Source of the DNA: Burkholderiales bacterium
Lineage (GTDB): Bacteria; Pseudomonadota; Gammaproteobacteria; Burkholderiales; Burkholderiaceae_C
Direction of reading: 5' to 3'
Length of the DNA stretch: 13,842 nt
Assembly: GCA_947448105.1 (NCBI GenBank)
Contig: CANFNE010000031.1
Location: 1-13,842 of the forward strand
Made by a program: the position numbers and the translations under genes. This document shows, one piece after another, positions 1 through 6,187 of the stretch. Every line of letters begins with the position of its first letter. Within the stretch, counting starts at the first letter, position 1. The notes below the pieces were generated by a model. The model did no database searches. It had not been told where the DNA came from and worked only from the letters and a program-made list of their open reading frames with translations.

Positions 1-570
1 GAAGACCAGCCGCCCAAGCCCAACCCCTACACCACCGAAGAGGTGGAGCGCATGCAAGAACTCGTGCGCGGCGTGGTGGGCTTTGACGAAGGCCGCAAAG
101 ACGTGGTCAGCGTGGTGCAAGCCAAATTTGAGCCGGACCTGCCCATGGACCTGAGCATTCCTTGGCACAAGGACGAGGCCGTCATGACCAATATCAAGTC
201 CGGCTTTTTGGGCCTGATGTTCGTGGCCTTCCTCATGGTTGTGGTACGCCCCGTGGTCATGCACATGATGAACCGCGACAAGGAAGCGGCCCAAGCCGCC
301 GCCGAAAGCATCCAGCTGGCCCAGGAAGAGACCTTGGCGCTCGAAGCCGCCGCAGCCGCCACAGCCGAAGCGGCCAATGCCGAGCCGTCTGCCGCCGACA
401 CGCTCGAAGAGATGAAGGCCAAGATGAAGTCCAACAAGTCCGCCATCTCTGCCGAGATGCTCGATACTGCAAACACCTACGACGACAAGGTCGCGCTGAT
501 CCGCATGATCGTCTCCGACGACTCCGCCCGCGTGGCCAGCGTACTGAAGAACATGATCAAGCCCGGCTGA
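1..570 (+). CDS. fliF: FliF, flagellar MS-ring protein (C-terminal part, truncated by window start)
   Basis: This is the last 189 codons of an open frame that enters from the left edge, so the start is not visible. FliF forms the MS ring in the inner membrane, and its cytoplasmic C-terminus binds FliG. The visible part has the typical end of the periplasmic region, with an ERMQELV..VVGF segment near residues 16-28. A single hydrophobic helix follows at about nt 199-267 (GFLGLMFVAFLMVVVRPVV), then a charged, Ala/Glu-rich cytoplasmic tail. The last 40 or so residues, ending VLKNMIKPG, match the FliG-binding helix position. A 21-nt gap separates it from fliG. Identification rests on this topology and on the fliG-fliH-fliI-fliJ genes that follow. 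The ring-building motifs lie outside the window. Confidence 0.93.
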   Translation, partial: EDQPPKPNPYTTEEVERMQELVRGVVGFDEGRKDVVSVVQAKFEPDLPMDLSIPWHKDEAVMTNIKSGFLGLMFVAFLMVVVRPVVMHMMNRDKEAAQAAAESIQLAQEETLALEAAAAATAEAANAEPSAADTLEEMKAKMKSNKSAISAEMLDTANTYDDKVALIRMIVSDDSARVASVLKNMIKPG

Positions 571-591
571 TCGGCATCACGAGATTTCAAC

Positions 592-1647
592 ATGGCAGAC
601 AACGACCCCAAACTGACCGGCCCCGCTTCCTATACCGACGCTTTGCGTCGGGAAATGGACGCCCTGACCGGCACCCAGCGCGCCGCAGTGCTCATGCTGC
701 TGCTTGGTGAAGAGCAAGCCGCCAACATCATCCGCTACCTCAACCCCAAAGAAGTCCAGGGCTTGGGCGTGGCCATGGTGCAGGTGGCCGAACTCTCGCA
801 AGAGGCGGTCAATGCTGTGCTCGACGAGTTCGTGGCAGAGATCAAGCGCCAAACCAGCCTGGGCCTGGGCACCTCGGACTATGTGGAAAAAGTATTCAAA
901 CGCGCCCTGGGCGACGACAAGGCCGCGTCCGTTCTGGGCCGCATCAACCCCAGCCAGGGCAGCAAGGGACTGGAAATTTTGAGCTGGATGGACGCCCGCT
1001 CGATTGCCGACATGATCAAGGCCGAACACCCGCAGGTGGTAGCCATCATTTTGTCGGTGCTGGAAAACGGCGTGGCCGCTGAAGTGCTTAACTTTTTGCC
1101 GCCCGAGTCGCGCGCCGAAATCATGCAGCGCGTGGCCAGTCTGGAAACCGTGCAGCCCTCGGCCATGGTGGAGCTTGAAGCCATCATGAAAAAGCAGTTC
1201 TCCACCAACTCGACCTCCAAATCGTCCAGCCTGGGCGGCATCAAGGCGGCGGCGAATATTTTGAACCTGACCAAGACGGCGCTCGAAGCCTCGGTCATGG
1301 GCGGCCTCAAAACGCTGGATCCGGAGCTGATGCAGAAGATTCAAGACAATATGTTCACCTTCGAGAACCTCACGGGCGTGGACAACAAGGGCATCCAGGT
1401 CATCATGCGCAATGTCGAACCCGACCTGATGATGAAAGCCCTCAAAGGCGCCAGCGACGCGGTCAAGGACAAGTTTCTGGGCAATATGTCCGAGCGCGCG
1501 CGCGGCATGTTCAAAGACGACATGGAGGCCATGGGCCCGATGCGCCTGTCCGACGTGGAAGAGGCGCAGAAAATCATCATGCGCGCTGCACGCAAACTGG
1601 CCGACGCCGGCGACCTGGTGCTAGGCGGCGGCGCTGACTATGTCTAA
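592..1647 (+). CDS. fliG: FliG, flagellar motor switch protein
   Basis: FliG is the rotor protein that joins the MS ring (FliF) to the C ring and interacts with the MotA stator to make torque. The 351-residue product is slightly longer than the roughly 330 residues of enterobacterial FliG because of about 20 extra N-terminal residues. The EHPQ motif of the middle domain is at 145-148. The C-terminal charged ridge is complete by alignment from memory to E. coli FliG: K285, R302, D309, D310 and R318 occupy the positions of K264, R281, D288, D289 and R297. The linker around 203-215 is Ser/Thr/Lys-rich. ATG at 592 is the first plausible start, although the ribosome binding site is weak. Its stop overlaps the fliH start by 8 nt, suggesting translational coupling. 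The motor-facing residues all look functional. Confidence 0.98.
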   Translation: MADNDPKLTGPASYTDALRREMDALTGTQRAAVLMLLLGEEQAANIIRYLNPKEVQGLGVAMVQVAELSQEAVNAVLDEFVAEIKRQTSLGLGTSDYVEKVFKRALGDDKAASVLGRINPSQGSKGLEILSWMDARSIADMIKAEHPQVVAIILSVLENGVAAEVLNFLPPESRAEIMQRVASLETVQPSAMVELEAIMKKQFSTNSTSKSSSLGGIKAAANILNLTKTALEASVMGGLKTLDPELMQKIQDNMFTFENLTGVDNKGIQVIMRNVEPDLMMKALKGASDAVKDKFLGNMSERARGMFKDDMEAMGPMRLSDVEEAQKIIMRAARKLADAGDLVLGGGADYV

Positions 1648-2653
1648 AGACGGCGCAGCATCCGTGCAAGCGGACGCCCGCAAACCCGAAGTGCGCCCGG
1701 CGCGCGTCTGGCAACCCTCCGACTTAAGCCACCCGATCGCACCGGAAAGCGGCTTTGTGGCCAATGCCTGGCGCACCCAGCGCCCACCCCTGTTTGGCCT
1801 GACGGACTTTGACATCCCCACCGCCGATTTGCTGCCACCGCCTGCGGCACCTGAGGTGAAAGAAACACCCGCGGCGGCCGCGGTGCCTGCGCCCGCTGCC
1901 CCTGCCGTGGTGGAAACACCGGTGGCCACCGCTGAGGCCTTGGCCAAAGCGCGCGAAGAAGGCCGTACCCAAGGCGCGGCCGAGGCCCGAGCCGCCCTGC
2001 AATCCGAAATGGACAACAAGCTGCGCGTAGCGCTGGGCGACGACCATGCGCTGGTCAACGCCCTGGCCGACGCACTGGCCTTGCTGCAGCAAAATCCGCA
2101 AAGTTTTTTTGAGCCCCTCAAGCGCCTGGCGCTGCACCTGGCCGAGCAACTGGTGCTGGCCGAACTGGCCCTGGACGGCGGCGCCATTGAGCGCCTGGTG
2201 CAACGCTGCGTGGACGAACTGGCGCAGCACGACGAGTCGATGGTGCTGGTAGAGCTCAACCCGGCCGACCTGGCCATGCTGCAGGCGCTGCGCGAGCGCT
2301 CGGGCCTGGCTGAAGGCTCGGCCCTGCGCCTGCAGCCCAACGACAAGCTGCTTCCTGGCAGCGTGCGCGCCAGTGCCAACGACGCGCTGGTAGAAGACCT
2401 GATTGGCGAACGCCTGAGCGCCTTGGCGCGTGGCCTGGCCGTGGACGAGCCCCGCTGGCGCGCCAGCACGGCGTTCAGCGCCGAGCGCATTGCCAGCGAC
2501 CGCATGCCCGGCACGGCCGTGGAAGACGCTCGCCCGCGCATGGCGCCCGGCCCGGCCAACGCCAACGCCAACGCCAACGAAACCATAGACGCCGGTTACG
2601 ACACGGTAGCGGCGATTGACGAAATCCTGCGCGACGCAGAAGACCATGTTTAA
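1640..2653 (+). CDS. fliH: FliH, flagellar export ATPase regulator
   Basis: FliH is the peripheral stalk-like protein that holds the FliI ATPase at the export gate and controls its activity. The 337-residue product has a conserved-looking N-terminal stretch containing RVWQPSDL. It then has a Pro/Ala-rich linker (about residues 70-100), a GxxxG-type segment (EGRTQG, about 112-117) at the start of a long helix, and a C-terminal FliH/V-ATPase E-subunit-like domain of about 130 residues. It ends in an unusual tail containing an Asn-Ala repeat (about 306-313). It is longer than the 235-residue Salmonella FliH; the excess is linker and tail. The ATG at 1640 overlaps the fliG stop by 8 nt, and its own stop overlaps fliI by 8 nt. 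FliH is poorly conserved in sequence, so the call rests on domain style and position between fliG and fliI. Confidence 0.95.
   Translation: MSKDGAASVQADARKPEVRPARVWQPSDLSHPIAPESGFVANAWRTQRPPLFGLTDFDIPTADLLPPPAAPEVKETPAAAAVPAPAAPAVVETPVATAEALAKAREEGRTQGAAEARAALQSEMDNKLRVALGDDHALVNALADALALLQQNPQSFFEPLKRLALHLAEQLVLAELALDGGAIERLVQRCVDELAQHDESMVLVELNPADLAMLQALRERSGLAEGSALRLQPNDKLLPGSVRASANDALVEDLIGERLSALARGLAVDEPRWRASTAFSAERIASDRMPGTAVEDARPRMAPGPANANANANETIDAGYDTVAAIDEILRDAEDHV
2555..2578 (+). repeat. Four tandem gccaac hexamers inside fliH
   Basis: Four perfect copies of the 6-bp unit gccaac run head to tail and encode an Ala-Asn repeat near the C-terminus of FliH. The unit is a multiple of three, so copy-number change would lengthen or shorten the tail without shifting the frame. 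The segment lies outside the conserved FliH core. Confidence 0.9.
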
Positions 2654-3968
2654 CTTGGACGCCGAAGTCGACCAGGCGCTTGCGCAGCTGCGCAGCCCGC
2701 GCCCTGCGCGCAGCGGCACGCTGGTGCGCCTGGTGGGCTTGCGCCTGGAGGCGCGCGGCATCATGGCGCCGGTGGGTGCCTGCTGCGAAGTGGTCGGTCA
2801 GGCCGGCCACCGCATTGAAGCCGAAGTGGTCGGTTTTGCCGACAAAACGATTTACCTCATGCCTTTTTCCGAGCCTGTGGGCATTGGCCCGGGCGCCTCA
2901 GTCCGGGTGCTGAGCGAAAGCGGCCACGCACTCCTAGGCGAAGAACTGCTGGGCCGCGTGATCGACGCCCAGGGCGAGCCACTGGACGGCAAACCCAAGC
3001 CTGCCTGCACCACCAAACTCGGGCTCCTGGGGCTGCCCCTGAACCCCATGGAGCGCGGCCCCATTAACAAGGTACTTGATGTAGGCGTCAAGGCCATCAA
3101 CGGCTTGCTCACCCTGGGGCGCGGCCAGCGCGTGGGGCTGGTAGCGGGTTCCGGCGTGGGCAAGAGCGTGCTCTTGGGCATGCTCACGCGCTTTACCAAG
3201 GCCGACATCGTGGTCATTGGCCTGATTGGCGAACGCGGTCGCGAGGTGCAGGCGTTTATCACCGAAACACTCGGGCCCGAAGGTCTGGCCAAAGCCGTGG
3301 TGATTGCCGCCCCGGCCAATGTGTCGCCCGTGCTGCGCCTCAAGGCCGCGCACCTGACCCACGTGGTGGCCGAATACTTTCGCGACCAGGGCAAAGACGT
3401 GCTCATGCTGGTCGACAGCCTGACCCGCGTGGCCCACGCCCAGCGCGAAGTGGGCCTGGCCATTGGCGAGCCGCCCACGTCCAAGGGCTACCCGCCTTCG
3501 GTGTTTGCGCTCTTGCCCAACCTGATTGAACGCGCTGGTGTGGGGCGCCACGGCTTTGGCTCGATTACCGCCATCTACACGGTGCTGGCCGAAGGCGACG
3601 ACGGCAACGACCCGATTGTGGACATTGCCCGCGCCTCGCTCGATGGCCAGGTGATGCTCTCGCGCAAACTGGCCGACGCCGCGCACTACCCCGCCATCGA
3701 CCTGACCGGCTCCATCTCGCGGGTGATGCAAAACCTGCTCTCACCCACCGACTTGAAGCTGGCCAACCGCTTTCGCCGCCTGTGGTCGCTCTACCAGCAA
3801 AACGTCGACCTGATTCAGGTGGGCGCCTACCAGGCCGGCTCCAACCCCGAGATCGACCAGGCTATTTTGCTGCGCGAGGCCATGGAGCATTACCTGCGCC
3901 AGGACATGTACAGCGGCGTCGAAGAAGGCAACTGCCGCAACGACCTGCGCGTGCTGATGGAGCAATAA
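2646..3968 (+). CDS. fliI: FliI, flagellum-specific type III export ATPase
   Basis: FliI is the hexameric ATPase of the flagellar type III export apparatus, related to F1-ATPase beta. It unloads chaperone-substrate complexes at the cytoplasmic face. Taking ATG at 2646 gives 440 residues, the usual family length. An in-frame TTG 30 nt upstream is less likely, because the ATG matches the 8-nt overlap style used at fliG/fliH. Visible motifs are Walker A AGSGVGKS at 167-174, the GERGRE motif with the catalytic glutamate at 195-200, and Walker B VLMLVD at 252-257. The segment PPTSKGYPPSVFALLP and the C-terminal domain are also characteristic. The N-terminal beta-barrel domain occupies roughly residues 20-90. 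All catalytic residues are present. It sits between its regulator fliH and its stalk protein fliJ. Confidence 0.98.
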   Translation: MFNLDAEVDQALAQLRSPRPARSGTLVRLVGLRLEARGIMAPVGACCEVVGQAGHRIEAEVVGFADKTIYLMPFSEPVGIGPGASVRVLSESGHALLGEELLGRVIDAQGEPLDGKPKPACTTKLGLLGLPLNPMERGPINKVLDVGVKAINGLLTLGRGQRVGLVAGSGVGKSVLLGMLTRFTKADIVVIGLIGERGREVQAFITETLGPEGLAKAVVIAAPANVSPVLRLKAAHLTHVVAEYFRDQGKDVLMLVDSLTRVAHAQREVGLAIGEPPTSKGYPPSVFALLPNLIERAGVGRHGFGSITAIYTVLAEGDDGNDPIVDIARASLDGQVMLSRKLADAAHYPAIDLTGSISRVMQNLLSPTDLKLANRFRRLWSLYQQNVDLIQVGAYQAGSNPEIDQAILLREAMEHYLRQDMYSGVEEGNCRNDLRVLMEQ

Positions 3969-4004
3969 GCGCCATGCAACAAACTGCACCCCAACACCCC
4001 GCCC

Positions 4005-4010
4005 AAGGAA
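4005..4010 (+). promoter_or_regulatory. Ribosome binding site of fliJ
   Basis: AAGGAA lies 7 nt before the ATG at 4018. It is one of the few clear Shine-Dalgarno sequences in this operon and fixes the fliJ start. It fits the 49-nt gap after fliI, where translational coupling by overlap is absent. Confidence 0.7.
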
Positions 4011-4017
4011 TAGTCCG

Positions 4018-4461
4018 ATGAAAATCCGCGCCTGTTGGTCCGCCCTGGAAGGCAAGGCCGAACAAAAAATCACCCAGCTGCGCGCTGAGATGGTGCAGGC
4101 CGAACAGCTGCGCGACTCGCTTTTGGCCAGCCAGCAGCGTTTGGAGCATCTCTACGAAGAGTACCGGGCCAAGACCGCAGCCGCCGACACGTCCAAAGGC
4201 ATGTCCGACGCCATGAACCAGCGCCAGTTCATGTCGCAGCTTTTGACGCTGCGCGAGCGGGTGGAACGCGATATCGGCACCTCGCAGTTGCACCTGCAAA
4301 CCCTGGCACACCGTATGCTGCAGGCCGAAGCCGAACGCCTGAAGATGAAAACCCTCACCGAGAACGACCGCCTTGCGGTACAAAAGTACACCAACAAGCG
4401 CGAGCAACGCAGCATGGACGAACTCGGCATGCTGCAATTCAACCAGGCCCGCGCCGCATGA
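4018..4461 (+). CDS. fliJ: FliJ, flagellar export central stalk protein
   Basis: FliJ is a small coiled-coil protein that inserts into the FliI hexamer like the gamma subunit of F1-ATPase, links it to FlhA and recycles export chaperones. The 147-residue product is almost wholly charged and helical, rich in Glu, Arg, Gln, Lys and Leu, with no transmembrane segment. That matches the family length (about 147 in enterobacteria) and its antiparallel coiled-coil shape. A good ribosome binding site precedes ATG 4018. The stop overlaps the next gene by ATGA. Sequence conservation in FliJ is low, so position after fliI is a major part of the evidence. Confidence 0.93.
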   Translation: MKIRACWSALEGKAEQKITQLRAEMVQAEQLRDSLLASQQRLEHLYEEYRAKTAAADTSKGMSDAMNQRQFMSQLLTLRERVERDIGTSQLHLQTLAHRMLQAEAERLKMKTLTENDRLAVQKYTNKREQRSMDELGMLQFNQARAA

Positions 4462-5210
4462 ACCCTTCCGGCGGCCTGTTCTGGCATTGGCACGCATGGC
4501 GCCACCAGGCGCAGTGGCGTGCCACCTGCGCCGACATCGCGCAGTGGCTGGACCAGATGCCGCCTGCAAAAGATGCCTCTTGCGAACTCGTGATCGTGGG
4601 CGCAAGTGCGGGCTGGATGGTGCCCTCGGCCTGGCTGCAAGGCTTTCAAACCGTCACCACCTATGACCTGGACCGCTGGGCCGCACCCATGTTCCGGCTG
4701 CGCCACGGCGCGGCGCTGCGCGCCTCCCGTACCGACTTGCAATGCAAGACAGCCGACGCCCTGGGCGACCTCGACGCCGTGCTGCACGCCCATCCGCGCG
4801 CCCTGGTGCTGTTTGACAACGTGCTGGGCCAGCTGCGCTTTCACACCCCGTCGGTGGAAGAGGCCAGCCGCCGCATTGAGACCATCACCACCCGCATGCA
4901 CGGACGGCGCTGGGGCAGCGTGCATGACGCATTCTCTGGCCGCACACAAAGCCACATCTCCGGCCGCGCCAGCAACGCCAGCGTGCCTGCCATGCAGCAA
5001 AGCGTGCAACCACCCGCCCCACAGCAAGCACAGGGCGCTGCCCGGCCCGTGGCCCTGGGCCGCTTTAGCCGCCAATTGCACGCACAAGGCGAATGGCTGG
5101 ACCACCTGACAGACCAGGTGTTCCCCGCAGGCACGCGCGTACACCACATTGCCTGGCCCTACAGCCCGGGCTACTGCCACTGGCTGCAAGCCGGATGGAT
5201 CAACCCATGA
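4458..5210 (+). CDS. Uncharacterised Rossmann-like protein, possibly SAM methyltransferase-like
   Basis: A 250-residue cytoplasmic-looking protein with no signal peptide or transmembrane segment. It starts at an ATG overlapping the fliJ stop (ATGA), so it is probably co-translated with the flagellar operon. Residues 43-53 read as a hydrophobic strand followed by a glycine turn (LVIVGASAGW). An acidic residue at the end of a second strand follows (D70/D72), then LVLFDNVLGQL at 116-126. That order resembles motifs I, II and IV of class I methyltransferases or another Rossmann fold. The N-terminus is rich in Trp and His (GLFWHWHAWRHQAQW), and the C-terminus ends WPYSPGYCHWLQAGWINP. Residues 175-198 are a Gln/Pro/Ala-rich linker. 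It occupies the place where fliK is usual but has no FliK-like features. Function and substrate are unknown; methyltransferase-like is inference from motif layout only. Confidence 0.8.
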   Translation: MNPSGGLFWHWHAWRHQAQWRATCADIAQWLDQMPPAKDASCELVIVGASAGWMVPSAWLQGFQTVTTYDLDRWAAPMFRLRHGAALRASRTDLQCKTADALGDLDAVLHAHPRALVLFDNVLGQLRFHTPSVEEASRRIETITTRMHGRRWGSVHDAFSGRTQSHISGRASNASVPAMQQSVQPPAPQQAQGAARPVALGRFSRQLHAQGEWLDHLTDQVFPAGTRVHHIAWPYSPGYCHWLQAGWINP

Positions 5211-6085
5211 CCCACTACACCCAGCCCTCTCCCACCCCAAGCACCCGGCTGCGCTGGGCGACCTTGGCCTGCGTGGTGGCCGGCACGCTGCTGTCGTCGT
5301 GCGGGGGGCAAAGCAGCAGCGCGAGCAACAACGGGGGCGGCGATTCGCCGAACGCTGGCGGGAACGGTGCGGCGAGCCTGGCGATGGCGGGGGCCTACCA
5401 GGGCAGCGTGACTTACACAGGCAATCCCTTCACCAGCGATTTCGTGAGCTTTCTGACACCGGCAGGCGCATGGTATGGCTTGTATTTTTTGAAGACGAGC
5501 GACGCCAGCGTGTACCCTGACATCTACACCGGCACGGTAGCGGTCACCAGTACGAGTTCGGCCACGATCTCGCCACTTAAGGCATCGCAGTTCAACGCTG
5601 TGACCAGTGGCAGCGCCACGATCTCTGGCAGCTCTTCGCAGAGTTACCACATTGATTTGTCTGGCATCAGCCTCGCTAATAGCCAACCGGCAAGCTTTTC
5701 CCCCACCACGATCACCACTCTAACCGGTATTGGCGGAAACTGGGTGGGCGACTTAAAAGACAGCCAAAGCCGCGCAGATACGAACCTAAACTTCGGTTTT
5801 TCGGACGCAGGAACACTCACAAGCGGTGGCAGTTACGCCACCTGTGCGCTGGCGCTGCAACTCACGCCCCAATCAACGACCAACAACCCCTACTACGGCG
5901 CAAGCCTGCAAATCAGTGGTGACAGCACGACCTGCGGTCGGGTTTCCCGCAACGGCGGGAGCACGGTTTCCATGTCCGGCATCGGCTTCATCCACGCCTC
6001 CCCCGTGTCCGGCAAAACGAAACGCCTCGAGCTCATACTCACCGACAGCACGGGCAGCGGTATTTCCTTCCGGGGTGACCAGTGA
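5207..6085 (+). CDS. Ser/Thr-rich secreted lipoprotein of unknown function
   Basis: The 292-residue product starts at ATG 5207, which overlaps the previous stop (ATGA). A longer in-frame start at GTG 5093 would bury the signal peptide. The N-terminus has basic residues (RLRW), a hydrophobic core and a lipobox LLSSC at about residues 28-32, so it should be lipidated and exported. After the Cys come a Gly/Ser/Asn-rich spacer and a predicted all-beta region rich in Ser, Thr and Gly. Similar openings (GAYQGSV and later GNWVGDL) hint at two beta subdomains. Two further cysteines, in YATC and TTCG, could pair. Composition differs from its neighbours: I hand-counted 94 G+C in 180 nt (52 percent) at 5641-5820, against above 60 percent in nearby genes. 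I recognise no family, and a role with flagella is not shown. Confidence 0.8.
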   Translation: MTHYTQPSPTPSTRLRWATLACVVAGTLLSSCGGQSSSASNNGGGDSPNAGGNGAASLAMAGAYQGSVTYTGNPFTSDFVSFLTPAGAWYGLYFLKTSDASVYPDIYTGTVAVTSTSSATISPLKASQFNAVTSGSATISGSSSQSYHIDLSGISLANSQPASFSPTTITTLTGIGGNWVGDLKDSQSRADTNLNFGFSDAGTLTSGGSYATCALALQLTPQSTTNNPYYGASLQISGDSTTCGRVSRNGGSTVSMSGIGFIHASPVSGKTKRLELILTDSTGSGISFRGDQ

Positions 6086-6089
6086 GGCC

Positions 6090-6116
6090 TCAAACTTTTT
6101 CCTTTGCTGCCGATAC
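6090..6116 (+). promoter_or_regulatory. Candidate sigma-28 (FliA) promoter upstream of the carbonic anhydrase gene
   Basis: TCAAACTT at 6090-6097 and GCCGATAC at 6109-6116 are separated by exactly 11 nt. The enterobacterial FliA consensus, from established knowledge, is TAAAGTTT-N11-GCCGATAA. The -10 part matches 7 of 8 and the -35 part 5 of 8. It lies in a true intergenic region just after the lipoprotein stop. Transcription would start near 6122-6124, leaving a leader of about 65 nt before the ATG at 6188. This is a match by eye only; the activity is not demonstrated. Confidence 0.5.
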
Positions 6117-6131
6117 CCAACGACGGCCCCG

Positions 6132-6164
6132 TCCCTTCCCACTTTCCCTTCCCCCTTTCCCCTT
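6132..6164 (+). other. Pyrimidine-rich tract in the leader of the carbonic anhydrase gene
   Basis: Of 33 bases, 32 are C or T; the only purine is the A at 6141, and 6142-6164 is an unbroken 23-nt run. It lies between the candidate sigma-28 promoter and the start at 6188, so it would be in the mRNA leader. It could give an unstructured ribosome-loading region or unusual DNA structure. No specific function can be assigned. Confidence 0.6.
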
Positions 6165-6187
6165 GATCGCGTAAACCGAGAAGCACC

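Noticed and set aside
577..1344. Open frame of 255 codons on the - strand opposite fliG
   Set aside because: Its His/Gln/Gly-rich translation is typical of an antisense shadow of a conserved gene.
2104..2110. T7 run in fliH (and a similar run near 9703 in the YdcF-like gene) as a slippage site
   Set aside because: Single 7-nt runs in long genes are expected by chance, and the frames are intact on both sides.
1724..2764. Long open frame of 346 codons on the - strand opposite fliH
   Set aside because: It mirrors the GC-rich codon pattern of fliH, has no recognisable motif and no ribosome binding site. The + strand genes here are certain.
3974..4021. 15-codon open frame between fliI and fliJ with its stop overlapping the fliJ start (ATGA)
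   Set aside because: It could be a coupling leader peptide, but it has no ribosome binding site and fliJ has a good one of its own. An open frame of this length arises easily by chance.
6083..6100. Palindrome TGAGGCCTCA followed by a T-run after the lipoprotein stop, resembling a terminator
   Set aside because: The palindrome has no room for a loop beyond a 3-bp stem, too weak for an intrinsic terminator. The T-run falls within the candidate sigma-28 promoter.
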